From Gammaproteobacteria bacterium (GTDB lineage Bacteria; Pseudomonadota; Gammaproteobacteria; Pseudomonadales; JADFDG01): a DNA stretch of 64,000 nucleotides. The translations under genes and the position numbers were made by a program. Location of the stretch: the NCBI GenBank assembly GCA_018262975.1, contig JADFDG010000016.1, positions 37,575 to 101,574 of the forward strand. The letters are read 5' to 3'. The notes under the pieces were generated by a model, which did not search any database, was not told where the DNA came from, and saw only the letters and a list, made by a program, of their open reading frames with translations. Below, piece after piece: positions 9,663-18,539 of the stretch. Position 1 is the stretch's first letter. Every line of letters starts with the position of its first letter.

Positions 9663-11618
9663 TTACAGGCTCCGGATGTTGGTCAGGCCATGCTGCTCGA
9701 GGATGGCCACCAGGTTGCTCTTGGTGACATCGTCGGCAAAGGCGCTGTCGCGGAAGACGCATGTTGTTTCAGCGGAGGGAGAAAGTTCACGGTGCCAGTC
9801 GATGATTCCTTGGGTCAGCGGCTCCACCTGTTTGCGGGCAATTTGCTCGGCAAGGCAGGCAAATAGCACACCTCCACCTACCGCGCATACCTCAAGGCTC
9901 GTGATATTGCGCTGCTCGATGGGCACACATAAATCAAGACCAAGTTTGAGGAGGAGCTCGTACAGTACGTCAGACTCAGAGCGTCCCTCGACCAAATGAT
10001 CTTGGTTGCCGAGCAGCGAGCGCTCCATGTTCGCAGGGTCTGGGTTCCAGACACAGATATTCGAGTGGTCAAGCTTAAAGGCGCGGAATCCATGGTCGCA
10101 TTTCGCCTCAGGAAATTCCGCTCGGATAGCGTTTGCTGAAAGCCTTAATCGATCCCTGCAAATGTCGCCGATTGTGCTGTATCCGGCCCTATATGCCTCG
10201 GAGCTACTCAAGCATGGTTCGGGAAATTGCACCAGACCGAAGCGCCTATTTGAGCCGGTGCGCGCGTTCAGCTCCATTACGGCATGCCCAGTCGTTCCAG
10301 ATCCAGCAAAGAAATCGAAAATCAAATCATCTGGTCCTGTAAACCAAGACACTAGGTCCCTCAGCATGACCGGACTTTTCGGAGTTTCTAGCGGCGGGGA
10401 AGGAAGGCCGAAAAGGGCGGCTAGCTCTGTCGAAATTTCTCCCTGCATGCCCCAGCGCTGGACGGTGGGCGGCGTGAAGACGCCGCGCTCTTTTGTAATC
10501 TTTAGCTTACCAGTGGCCGTGAAGTAGAACTCAACTACGCGCTGCCCTCGACTATCTACAAGAGTGCTGCGATCCCCGTAGAAGTACTGCTTCATTTGGT
10601 TCGCTTGTGTAAATGCCGCCTCAAGAACTACATCTTCTTTTAGGACTCCGTTATCCGAGATCATTCGCCCTTTCTTCAGGTGGACCTTTTCGGCGTCCCC
10701 CCATGAATCTGTAAGCTCAGTTCCATGTGGGGCATCAAATCTCGTGCCTTTTGGAAAAGTGAATTCTTGCATTGGGTGACGCGCGGACTCCTTTTTCATC
10801 GCGCCAGCCTCGAAATCTTCTGCCTCCGGCGCTTTCGGTGGGGCGATGAGGTCCGCATTGCGCGCATAGATCAAAACATACTCGTGATAGACCTTAAAGA
10901 TTCCAGCTTGAGCGCTATGATTTTTGTCCCATATAAGTTGCGCAAGAAAGTTTTCTTCCCCAAAAATTTCGGACATCACTGCCTTGAGACTGTGTTGCTC
11001 CTTATCGTTAATTGAGACGCATATCACTCCGTTCTCGGCCAAGAGTGCTCTGGCCAACTTCAACCTTGGATACATCATGTTTAGCCATTCGGTGTGAAAC
11101 CGACCGCTAGCTTCAGTGTTGCTGCTGATCCTTTGGCCTCCATCCAGCTGCCCAGTCAGTTCAAGATAATTCCTGATGTTGTCCTGGAAGTTATCCGGGT
11201 ACACGAAGTCCTTGCCGGTGTTGTACGGCGGATCGATGTAGATCAGCTTGACCTTTCCCGCATAACTCTTCTGCAGCAGTTTTAGGACCTCCAGGTTGTC
11301 GCCTTCGATCATGAGGTTCTGCGTGGTGTCCCAGTCGACGCTCTCCTCCGGGCAGGGGCGTAACGTTCCGGTTGACGGTGTCAGGGCGAGTTGGCGTGCA
11401 CGGCGTTTGCCGTGCCAGTTGAGGCCATATTTTTCATCGGCGTCGGTCACCGTCTTGTCGCCGACCAGGGCTTTCAGCACGTCGACATTGACCGCGGTGC
11501 CAGTCGGACCCTCGGTAATGAGTTCCGGGAACAGGGCCTTGAGGCGCTCGATATTCTCGGTGACAAGGTCTGCCGATCGGGCCAGAGGATCATTAACCTC
11601 AATCTTGCGGATGGTCAT
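9663..11618 (-). CDS. mod: Type III N6-adenine DNA methyltransferase, Mod subunit 2
   Basis: This 651-residue beta-class methyltransferase has IYIDPPYNTGKDFVYP and DFFAGSGTTGHAV intact. The first 200 residues align well with Mod 1, including LNWHGKRRARQLALTPSTG, but the middle does not. DNA from about 10140 to 11060, covering the presumed target-recognition domain, is clearly more AT-rich than both flanks of the same gene. That mosaic is what recombinational replacement of the recognition domain would leave. It overlaps the DUF4391 gene by 20 bases upstream and abuts res downstream. Whether it partners Res or acts only as a protective methylase cannot be told from the sequence. Confidence 0.92.
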   Translation of the reverse strand: MTIRKIEVNDPLARSADLVTENIERLKALFPELITEGPTGTAVNVDVLKALVGDKTVTDADEKYGLNWHGKRRARQLALTPSTGTLRPCPEESVDWDTTQNLMIEGDNLEVLKLLQKSYAGKVKLIYIDPPYNTGKDFVYPDNFQDNIRNYLELTGQLDGGQRISSNTEASGRFHTEWLNMMYPRLKLARALLAENGVICVSINDKEQHSLKAVMSEIFGEENFLAQLIWDKNHSAQAGIFKVYHEYVLIYARNADLIAPPKAPEAEDFEAGAMKKESARHPMQEFTFPKGTRFDAPHGTELTDSWGDAEKVHLKKGRMISDNGVLKEDVVLEAAFTQANQMKQYFYGDRSTLVDSRGQRVVEFYFTATGKLKITKERGVFTPPTVQRWGMQGEISTELAALFGLPSPPLETPKSPVMLRDLVSWFTGPDDLIFDFFAGSGTTGHAVMELNARTGSNRRFGLVQFPEPCLSSSEAYRAGYSTIGDICRDRLRLSANAIRAEFPEAKCDHGFRAFKLDHSNICVWNPDPANMERSLLGNQDHLVEGRSESDVLYELLLKLGLDLCVPIEQRNITSLEVCAVGGGVLFACLAEQIARKQVEPLTQGIIDWHRELSPSAETTCVFRDSAFADDVTKSNLVAILEQHGLTNIRSL

Positions 11619-12399
11619 GCGCGTTTCCCTTGATGCACTGCGTCAGGCGGGCCAGGTCGGCCTCGCGTTGTTTGATTGCCAGGTTGAGTTCCACCCGGCG
11701 ACTCATCTGTGTTTCCCTGGCTGCGCTGGCGCGCAGCGTGGCGATTTCCCTTGCCAGTTGTCCGTGTCGCTCCATGGCCTCCCGGCGGGCGCCGGCGGCT
11801 TCGGGGCTGGATGGCAAGCGGAATTCCCCGCACACCCAGCTGGCATTCAGCGCCTCGATGGCCTCCAGCCACCCCTGGTAAAGGGCATAGAGGTTGGCCT
11901 GGGGTTGCCTGGCCAGCGGCAGGCTAGCAAGGAAAGCGGTGACGCGGGTATCGGCAGTCGTGGCCAGGGGAGGGGTGGTCACGGGGCTGCCCTCCAGGAC
12001 TTTCCGCTCGGCCTCACCGAGGGAGGTCCGCTTGTGGGCGACCGACAGCGTTAGTGTGTCGCGCTGCTCGCTCAGCAGCAGGACCGGATGAGGCACGGTG
12101 CGATGGACGATTTCCGCCAGCCGTGCGGACTTTGCGGTATCGCGCAGGCGCAGGCCGATGACGGCAATTTCCACATAGGCTCGCCCCGTGTCCTGGTAGG
12201 TCGGTACGCCGACATTGGTGGGCTTCAGCGAGGCGAGCCAGAGCATTTCCTCCAGGCCGTCCTGGATCAGGCGGCGGTCAGCGGCGGTCGGCATGCCCTG
12301 TTCGAGCAGCAACTTCTTGGGTACCCGCGGCTGATCTGGCCTGGTGCTATCTGGCAGGCCGAGCGTGGCCATCAGGGTATCGATCGACAGCCGGCTCAT
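11599..12399 (-). CDS. DUF4391 domain protein
   Basis: The 266-residue protein resembles the DUF4391 family, which commonly sits between a large helicase gene and a Mod gene in restriction islands. Recognisable parts are LIQDGLEEMLWLASLKPTNV, the strand-rich YVEIAVIGLRL, and a C-terminal coiled-coil stretch ending in TLRASAARETQMSRRVELNL. It starts inside the stop of the helicase gene (four-base overlap) and overlaps the next mod by 20 bases, so translation is probably coupled. No catalytic motif is visible; a structural or bridging role between helicase and methylase is a guess. Confidence 0.75.
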   Translation of the reverse strand: MSRLSIDTLMATLGLPDSTRPDQPRVPKKLLLEQGMPTAADRRLIQDGLEEMLWLASLKPTNVGVPTYQDTGRAYVEIAVIGLRLRDTAKSARLAEIVHRTVPHPVLLLSEQRDTLTLSVAHKRTSLGEAERKVLEGSPVTTPPLATTADTRVTAFLASLPLARQPQANLYALYQGWLEAIEALNASWVCGEFRLPSSPEAAGARREAMERHGQLAREIATLRASAARETQMSRRVELNLAIKQREADLARLTQCIKGNAHDHPQD

Positions 12400-15300
12400 G
12401 CGGCAGAGGCATCCCGGGCGGGCAGAACCACGAGGAATGCCACGACCTCGAAGTCATGGGTGCCTGAGAACTCGCCTTTCAGTGCATGGCTGCCGGCGGG
12501 GTTGAACAGGCTGGCTACGGCGCGCTCCTGGCTCTTGCCGACGATGGAGGCAACGGCAGCAGCAAGAAGGCGTTGCGCCATGGCCATGTCGTCGCCCTTG
12601 CGCGTTGCCTTGTCAAAACGCTGGCAGGCGCCGGCGTCCGGCAAGTCGCGCCCGACCGTGGTGCGCTTGAGGCGATCGAGGATGCGCTTGGTCTGCGTGT
12701 ACGGCAGCAGTACCGTGCCATCCTCGCTGACATGAACCAGGTAGTGGGGCGCCAGCGGATAGCCTGACTCGCCGGACTGGGCGGCGCCCGATGCCGCGCG
12801 CAGGCAGAAGAGCATACCGGGCGGCACCTCGGCATCCACGGCCGTGGTCACGGCAAAGGTGCCCGGGTGCATGGATTCCAGCACGCCCGGGTTTGCCTTC
12901 AGGTATTGGGCGAGATCGATCCGGAAGTCGGTCAGTGTCAGGTCGGTGATCGAGACGCCCGAGGACAGGTCTTCGATGTCGATGACGGCATCCTGCAGCT
13001 TGAGCAATTGCTTGCGCCGGTATTCCAGGTCGTTCATCTGGTTGCCGGACTGCTGCTCGATCAGGTTTTCTTCTCCGGTGGCAGAAACATCCAGCAGTAC
13101 CATGCGGCCGCTGACGCGCTGCTCGAGGTTGATGTACTCCTCCAGCTCCATATTCGGCCAGAAATTGACCAGCTGGATCTTCTCGTTGGGCGAGCCGATG
13201 CGATCAATTCGGCCAAAGCGCTGGATGATGCGTACCGGGTTCCAGTGAATGTCGTAATTGATCAGCCAGTCGCAATCCTGCAGGTTCTGGCCTTCGGAAA
13301 TGCAGTCGGTGGCAATCAGCAGGTCCAGTTCGCCTTCGCTGGCGAACTCCGCCGGGCGCTCTTTCGACCGCGGCGAGAAGGCCGTGAGGATCGAGGCCAG
13401 ATCCCGACGCAAGCCCGGCAGCGTAGCCTGGTTGCCGCCGGATCCTTTCACCAGGGCGGTTTCGATCTTGAGCGTCTCCTTGGCCCAGGGCGCCAGGTTT
13501 TCGTACAGATAGGTGGCCGTGTCCGCGAACGCGGTGAACACAATGATCTTGCGGTTCCCCGGGTTGGTGGGGTGGTCGAGCTTGTGACGGATGACCTCGC
13601 GCAGGTTGGCGAGCTTGGCGTCGCGATCGGCATCGATCTGCTCGGCGGCTGCATAGAGCGTGGCCAGCCGGTTGCGGTCCTCGATCAGGTCCTGCTTCCA
13701 GCGGATCAGGTCCACGTCGGACATCAGCACCTTGACCTTGCGGCCGACCAGCAGGCTTTCCACCAAGGGATCCTCGAGGTCGATGTCGGCGATGTCCAGC
13801 TCCTCGAACTCCTTGTCGTGTGCCTCGATCCGCGCCAAGGTGGCCTCCACGTCCTGGAGTTGGCGGCGGATGGTCAGCGCAAAACTGTTCACTGAGCTTT
13901 CCATGCGCTTGAGGATATTGACGCGCAACAGGTGGATCAGGCTCTCCTCGCGGTCGATCTGCCGGAAGAAGCCGGTGCCGCCTTTTACTTCGGTGCTGTA
14001 CTTGGCGTTGTACGCATCCTGTTTGTGCGGCAGCACGTACTTGAGAGGCGCATATGCCGCCAGGTTGAGCTTGCGGATCTCGAGGTTGATTTCCCGGATA
14101 GAACGGAATTGCCCGGCACGATCGACGTCGGACTTGATGTTGACGGGCTTGAGTCGTGCCGGGAAGCGGCCGGTCTCGCTGGTTCCGTAGTAGCGCTCGA
14201 TGTGCTTGCGTGAGCGGGCAATGGTCAGGTGGTCGAGCAGGGTGAAGTAGTCAAAGCCCAGCATCTCGATCAGGCGCGTCGGTGTGCGCTCGGCATCGTC
14301 CAGGTCCAGCCAGCGGTTGAACTGCTTCTGTGCGAGACGGGTGGTGGTATCGATGCTGTCAATGCCGTAGTCCGCAAAGGCCGTGTCATTTCCCTCGGTA
14401 GCGAAGGCGATCTGGTTGCGCAGGTCGGCGAGGCGGTTGTTGACCGGTGTAGCCGACAGCATCAGGACGCGGGTGCGCACGCCTTCCTTGATGATCCTGC
14501 GCATCAGGCGGTCGTAGCGAGTTTCCTTGCCGGCGCGTGGCGTCTTCTTGTTCCGGAAATTGTGTGACTCGTCGATCACGACGAGGTCGTAGTTGCCCCA
14601 GTTGATATGGGCGAGGTCAATGTCCCCGGAGGACCCTGCGTCGCGGGAGAGGTCCGTGTGGTTCAGTACGTCGTAGTTGAAGCGATCGGCGGCCAGGATG
14701 TTGCGCTTGTCATTGGCCTTGTAGATGGTCCAGTTGTCCCGGAGCCGCTTGGGGCACAGCACCAGCACGCGATCGTTACGCAGTTCGTGGTACTTGATGA
14801 TCGCGAGGGCTTCAAAGGTCTTTCCCAGACCGACGCTGTCCGCAATGATGCAGCCGCCGAACCGGTTGAGCTTGTCGATGGCGCCCACCACGCCGTCGCG
14901 CTGGAATCGGAACAGCTTCTTCCAGACAACGGTATTCCGGATACCTGTCGCAGACTTGATGATCTGCTCTTCATCCAGCGTGTCCGCGCTGCTGCTGAAC
15001 AGGTGGTGCAGTACCAGGTGGTAGATGAGTGCGGGGGCCTTGTGCCCATGAATCGACGCCAGCTGGGTCAGCAAAGAGGCCTTCGCTTGTGCGGATGCCG
15101 GCAGGGAGTTCCAGAGGCGATCGAACCACCCCTGATAGGTGGCTGCCTCTTCCCGGACTTCCGATCGCTGGACCAGGCTCAGGGCGGGCGCCGGTGTGAT
15201 TCCCAACCCGTCCGTGGTCAGAGGGCAGTCGCCCACCCAGGCGTGGGCGGAGGCCTTGTCGGCATCGGTCAGTGCAATCAGGGACTGGTTCACGGCGGAC

Positions 15301-15602
15301 CCGGCGTCCCGGATCTCCACGTTCCGGGAAATCCATTCCGCGCAGGCGTGCGCCAGGGCATGGGCCTGCAGGCGGTTGCGGAAGTGGCGGTCAGCTTCTG
15401 AACCCAGAAGGCCCAGATCCGCATCGGTGCTGGCCGGCAGGATCAGACGGCACGCGCCCGCCTTGCGTATGGCGTCCTGCAGCTCGCCGAAGGCGAACAG
15501 CGAGAAACGGGGCGACACCACGTCAAGATGTGCATGCGGCAAGACCTGACGTACCAGATCGTCCAGTACACGTTCATTGCCGCGGTTGTTGATCAGTCGC
15601 AT
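12396..15602 (-). CDS. SNF2-type helicase with PLD-like N-terminal region
   Basis: The 1068-residue protein is a superfamily 2 helicase: Walker A variant ADSVGLGKTFEALAI (about residue 257), Walker B box VVIDESHNFRN, motif III MLSATPVNN, and motif VI IIQRFGRIDRIGSPNE. The first 120 residues (LDVVSPRFSLFAFGELQDAI) look like the degenerate phospholipase-D-like domain that often starts such helicases. It is the first gene of the seven-gene minus-strand operon ending at 2580. Likely job: ATP-driven DNA translocation or remodelling supporting restriction. An operator-like motif lies about 170 bases upstream. Similar helicases accompany several defence classes, so a specific system name is not assigned. 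Confidence 0.85.
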   Translation of the reverse strand: MRLINNRGNERVLDDLVRQVLPHAHLDVVSPRFSLFAFGELQDAIRKAGACRLILPASTDADLGLLGSEADRHFRNRLQAHALAHACAEWISRNVEIRDAGSAVNQSLIALTDADKASAHAWVGDCPLTTDGLGITPAPALSLVQRSEVREEAATYQGWFDRLWNSLPASAQAKASLLTQLASIHGHKAPALIYHLVLHHLFSSSADTLDEEQIIKSATGIRNTVVWKKLFRFQRDGVVGAIDKLNRFGGCIIADSVGLGKTFEALAIIKYHELRNDRVLVLCPKRLRDNWTIYKANDKRNILAADRFNYDVLNHTDLSRDAGSSGDIDLAHINWGNYDLVVIDESHNFRNKKTPRAGKETRYDRLMRRIIKEGVRTRVLMLSATPVNNRLADLRNQIAFATEGNDTAFADYGIDSIDTTTRLAQKQFNRWLDLDDAERTPTRLIEMLGFDYFTLLDHLTIARSRKHIERYYGTSETGRFPARLKPVNIKSDVDRAGQFRSIREINLEIRKLNLAAYAPLKYVLPHKQDAYNAKYSTEVKGGTGFFRQIDREESLIHLLRVNILKRMESSVNSFALTIRRQLQDVEATLARIEAHDKEFEELDIADIDLEDPLVESLLVGRKVKVLMSDVDLIRWKQDLIEDRNRLATLYAAAEQIDADRDAKLANLREVIRHKLDHPTNPGNRKIIVFTAFADTATYLYENLAPWAKETLKIETALVKGSGGNQATLPGLRRDLASILTAFSPRSKERPAEFASEGELDLLIATDCISEGQNLQDCDWLINYDIHWNPVRIIQRFGRIDRIGSPNEKIQLVNFWPNMELEEYINLEQRVSGRMVLLDVSATGEENLIEQQSGNQMNDLEYRRKQLLKLQDAVIDIEDLSSGVSITDLTLTDFRIDLAQYLKANPGVLESMHPGTFAVTTAVDAEVPPGMLFCLRAASGAAQSGESGYPLAPHYLVHVSEDGTVLLPYTQTKRILDRLKRTTVGRDLPDAGACQRFDKATRKGDDMAMAQRLLAAAVASIVGKSQERAVASLFNPAGSHALKGEFSGTHDFEVVAFLVVLPARDASAA

Positions 15603-15769
15603 CGTGGAATTCAGCCGCTCCTGAGCGCCGGCTGGGGAGCAGCGGGCAATCCTTTACTTGCTGTTCTGCATGGGCCGTCCATGCCCCACCAAGGCTGGCG
15701 GGGGCGGCTAGTAATAATTCCGTAGGCGGACTGGATGGTCAAGGCAGTGATGGGGCTTGCCGCTCGCGC

Positions 15770-15784
15770 GGGACAGGATGTGTC
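15770..15784. promoter_or_regulatory. Shared operator-like motif, site 2 (best palindrome)
   Basis: GGGACAGGATGTGTC followed by CC gives perfect six-base arms, GGGACA and TGTCCC, around GGATG. It lies upstream of the helicase gene that opens the restriction operon and just after the small gene at 15794-16033. The same motif occurs at genes of the repeated DUF2779 modules, which suggests the restriction operon shares their regulator. Confidence 0.55.
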
Positions 15785-15793
15785 CCATCCCGC

Positions 15794-16033
15794 TTACGCG
15801 TCCTTTCCCCCGATGCGCACGTTGCCCAGTTCCATCGTCCAGGGCTTGCCGTCCTCGAAGTCCTTGGCCAACTTCTTCAAAGCCTTGGCCGGTGTCTTCC
15901 CGAATCCGGAGCGGCCTTCCTGGAGGTTCTCCCCGACCATGGCGCACCACATGTTCCCGTCGGGGAAGAAACGGATCAGCAGCACGTCAGATGGACTGTC
16001 AATGATGTCTTTCTTCTTGCGGCTCTTGGGCAT
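15794..16033 (-). CDS. Small conserved-looking hypothetical protein, 79 residues
   Basis: The protein begins with a basic stretch (MPKSRKKKDIIDSPSD) and contains LLIRFFPDGNMWCAMVGENL and SGFGKTPAKALKKLAKDFED. The second piece resembles the helix often found in small phage and island proteins that adjust an enzyme. I do not recognise a named family. It lies between the DUF2779 gene (22 bases away) and the helicase operon on the same strand. An antitoxin or modulator role is possible but unsupported. Confidence 0.55.
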   Translation of the reverse strand: MPKSRKKKDIIDSPSDVLLIRFFPDGNMWCAMVGENLQEGRSGFGKTPAKALKKLAKDFEDGKPWTMELGNVRIGGKDA

Positions 16034-16054
16034 GGTCGTGTCCCTTGTCAGTTG

Positions 16055-17542
16055 TTATTTGGAAAGGGTGCTTCCGCACTCAAGGTACTCTGCCACCCTC
16101 ACCATCGCCAGCGAATCCAGACGGCAGTAATCCAGCAGCTCCTGACGCAGCGCGGCCCGCGTCTCCGGCGGGGTCTCCGAGTCGATCATCTGCATATACG
16201 CCGCCTGCGCGCTGTCCCCGTCCTTCACCAGCTTGAATCCCTTGTAGGAGAGGTCCGGCGCCACCGTCGGCAGCACCTTCTTGATCGACCACGAACCGTG
16301 CATGTCCGGGTGGTAGTAGTAATCCCCGGCGATCTTGCACAAGTCGACCAGCCGCTCGCGGATGGCCTGCAGCGGGCCGGCGAGGTCCGGCAGCCACTGT
16401 TCTGATTTCTTCAGGACTGTCTGCTCATAGCTCGAGTAGACGAACACGGGGCCCTCGCGGCCGATGGCTTCGATCAGGTGTTCCATCGTCGCCCGCACCG
16501 GGAAGCTGTCGTCCGGGTGCAGGTATTCGAGGGGCACCGGTTTGGCGCCGGGTGAGGGGATCACGTGCATCGCCCACTGGCAGGCCACGTGGGACTCCTT
16601 CGAGCGCATCCCTGCCCAGCGCGGTACTGCCAGCGCGATGGTCTCGAAATCCAGGAAATAGCGCGGGTAGCCGAACTGTCGCATGACTTCGCGTACGGTC
16701 GGGTCGAGTTGTGCTTGCCCGGTAAGGCAGGCCTGCTGGATGCGGCGATGGCGTGCGTCGGTGAGTCGAGCCGGCGGGATGTCGCGGATGTCCTGGATGC
16801 CTTCGGCGCGCAGTTCCTTGACCAGTTTCAGCTTGCCGCTGCTGGGCAGGTCGGTAAGAGGGTATTCGGCGGGATTGGCAAGCTTTTCGCAGTAGCCGGC
16901 GAACGCGCAGGTCCACGGGTCCTTGCATTGCTTGCCCATCGGCGTGTCGGGTTCAGCACCGTCGAGCATGGTGCGCAAGGCACTGAGTTGCGCGGCAACC
17001 TGGGGCTGGGCAATGAGCGTTTCGCTGCTCAGATCCTCGTCCACCAGTAATCCGCGATAGTCGCCGTCGCCGCGGTAGATGAAGGTGTCGTTGGTGTGGC
17101 GCAGCAGCGTGTGCGCCGGCGGGTAGCCTGATCCGGTGAGTACCCAGGTCTGCAGGGCGAGGTCGTGCCTGTGGTAGGGCTTGGCTTCCGAGGAGGCCTT
17201 CACCTCGACCAGCGTGAGTTGGCCGTTGGTCTTTTCGAGGATGTCGGCCATCACGAAGACGCCGTCGTGGCGGAATGCGGCCTCGAACAGCACGCAGTCC
17301 TCGTCGCTGGCCAGGGCCTCGCGCGTCCGCTGGATGCTGCCCGGTTTGTCGTTGTGGTCGCCGACGAGCCGGCCATGCGGATACAGACGCTGCGCGACCT
17401 CCCCGATGGCGCTGCCATGCGCAATCGCGATGGGCGATCCGGTCTTCTCGGCGAGCTCCGGTCGATGCGTGGCCAGCCAGAGGCGGCGAGGGCAGAGGCA
17501 TCCATCGACGTAACGTGACTTGGAGAGGAAATGGGTGGTCAT
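16055..17542 (-). CDS. DUF2779 protein, Fe-S/RecB-like plus DEDD exonuclease-like domains (copy A)
   Basis: This 495-residue protein has two nuclease-like parts. The N-terminal part has a Cas4/RecB look: CPRRLWLATHRPEL, VMADILE, LVEVKAS (E-x-K), a helix HDLALQTWVL, and a late cysteine cluster CKDPWTCAFAGYC that, with the early Cys, could bind a 4Fe-4S cluster. The C-terminal part has DEDD exonuclease-like acids: YFLDFETIALAVPRWAG, FVYSSYEQTVL and LLDYCRLDSLAMVRV. It is paralogous to 31659-33158, with the cysteines and acids kept. It follows the membrane-anchored gene at 17546-18034 by three bases. In copy B the SH3-like gene comes next, whereas here the restriction operon intervenes. Function in vivo unknown; nucleic-acid processing is inferred. 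Confidence 0.85.
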   Translation of the reverse strand: MTTHFLSKSRYVDGCLCPRRLWLATHRPELAEKTGSPIAIAHGSAIGEVAQRLYPHGRLVGDHNDKPGSIQRTREALASDEDCVLFEAAFRHDGVFVMADILEKTNGQLTLVEVKASSEAKPYHRHDLALQTWVLTGSGYPPAHTLLRHTNDTFIYRGDGDYRGLLVDEDLSSETLIAQPQVAAQLSALRTMLDGAEPDTPMGKQCKDPWTCAFAGYCEKLANPAEYPLTDLPSSGKLKLVKELRAEGIQDIRDIPPARLTDARHRRIQQACLTGQAQLDPTVREVMRQFGYPRYFLDFETIALAVPRWAGMRSKESHVACQWAMHVIPSPGAKPVPLEYLHPDDSFPVRATMEHLIEAIGREGPVFVYSSYEQTVLKKSEQWLPDLAGPLQAIRERLVDLCKIAGDYYYHPDMHGSWSIKKVLPTVAPDLSYKGFKLVKDGDSAQAAYMQMIDSETPPETRAALRQELLDYCRLDSLAMVRVAEYLECGSTLSK

Positions 17543-17545
17543 GAT

Positions 17546-18034
17546 TCAGGCCTCCGTGCCGGCTGGCTCCGATGTTACCCCGGCATGCCTGCTCAGCTGG
17601 AAGTGGGCATGGAAGGCATTGATCGCTGCCGCCAAGTTCCCGCCCTGACGCGACGTTTCCTCGATCACCAGTCTCAGCCCGAGCAGAAAGGTCTGGCGCG
17701 AATCCGCCGGCAGCGCGGCGATCCAAATCAGCAGCACATAGCCATTGCCCTGGTTGGCGAACGCTGATTCCACCCTGGCCGGTATCTCGAGATCGGGATA
17801 TCGGTTTTTCAGGGCCTGCAGAGGCTGGCGGTTGGCCGTTGGAGGAAGGTTCCGGTATTCGTCGCCGTAGAGGGTCAGGATCAGCGCCCGGTCGAATTGC
17901 TGGCGCTCGATGGCGGCCAGGTACAGTCCGCGTGCGTGCAGCTGATGCATGATCAGGCCGGCCAGCAGCGCAAGTACGAGCAAGCCGGTTATTTGCTGCA
18001 GGGGCGGGCGTAGGCGGAATTCGGTGAGATGCAT
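17546..18034 (-). CDS. Membrane-anchored hypothetical protein
   Basis: The 162-residue product has one clear membrane segment near the N-terminus (QITGLLVLALLAGLIMHQL, residues 13-31), with a basic side before it. The rest is a mixed helical domain, and a second hydrophobic stretch VLLIWIAALPA is present. The ATG at 18034 has AGGAGG eight bases upstream. The gene ends three bases before the DUF2779 start, so the two are probably one operon driven from a promoter carrying operator site 3. There is no counterpart next to DUF2779 copy B. I recognise no family. Confidence 0.65.
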   Translation of the reverse strand: MHLTEFRLRPPLQQITGLLVLALLAGLIMHQLHARGLYLAAIERQQFDRALILTLYGDEYRNLPPTANRQPLQALKNRYPDLEIPARVESAFANQGNGYVLLIWIAALPADSRQTFLLGLRLVIEETSRQGGNLAAAINAFHAHFQLSRHAGVTSEPAGTEA

Positions 18035-18073
18035 GGCTGGCCTCCTGGGAGGATTGCAGGATGGCGCGGGGGT

Positions 18074-18088
18074 GAGACGGGATGTGTC
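18074..18088. promoter_or_regulatory. Shared operator-like motif, site 3
   Basis: GAGACGGGATGTGTC lies 40 bases upstream of the membrane protein/DUF2779 pair, in the intergenic region shared with the rightward small genes. It differs from site 1 (2481) at a single base, and the next two bases (GC versus GT) are also similar. Confidence 0.55.
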
Positions 18089-18324
18089 GCGCATGTGGCT
18101 TGCCTCGCCGCTGAACGTCGCCGCGACAGTCCGTGTTGCGTGCCCGGGTTTCTCTTGGGGACTTCCAATGGCAATGCCCTTGTGAGGCGGGGAATCATAT
18201 GAGTGCAATGTGAACTGGAGGCGGAGGGCATCGCACCTTCAGTAGGAGCGGCCAGCGTGCGTGGGCGACCAACTGTGTCGCGCATCGAGGCGATGCTGGG
18301 GCATGACTACCGGGAATGATTGCC

Positions 18325-18537
18325 ATGCCTGTCATGCAGATTCGCTGTCTTGCGTGTGAAGCCTGTTGCTGGAAGGCCGTCTGGCAGGGCGCCGACGTCG
18401 TACTGGTGGGTACCGGAAGTTGCCCCGCCTGTGGCGGAAGGCTGCGCTTCCGCGGCGCGTCATTTCGCGAGCGCGTCAACCCGCTGTACCGCCTGAATGC
18501 TCTGAGGCTGCGGTCGTATAGGGCCGGGGGGCGCTGA
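18325..18537 (+). CDS. Small zinc-ribbon-like protein, 70 residues
   Basis: The short protein contains CLACEACCWKAVW and later CPACGGRLRF: a double-CxxC pattern typical of zinc ribbons. The C-terminal part is basic. The ATG at 18325 is taken because GGGA lies at proper distance; one other in-frame ATG is at 18316. It is followed after two bases by the membrane protein at 18540. No family is recognised; zinc binding is inferred from the cysteines only. Confidence 0.5.
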   Translation: MPVMQIRCLACEACCWKAVWQGADVVLVGTGSCPACGGRLRFRGASFRERVNPLYRLNALRLRSYRAGGR

Positions 18538-18539
18538 CA

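Noticed and set aside
2580..15602. Naming the operon DISARM or BREX
   Set aside because: A PLD protein and an SNF2-type helicase occur in DISARM, but drmA/drmB-like genes are not seen; BREX core genes (pglZ, brxC) are also absent. Mod and Res make type III the safest name.
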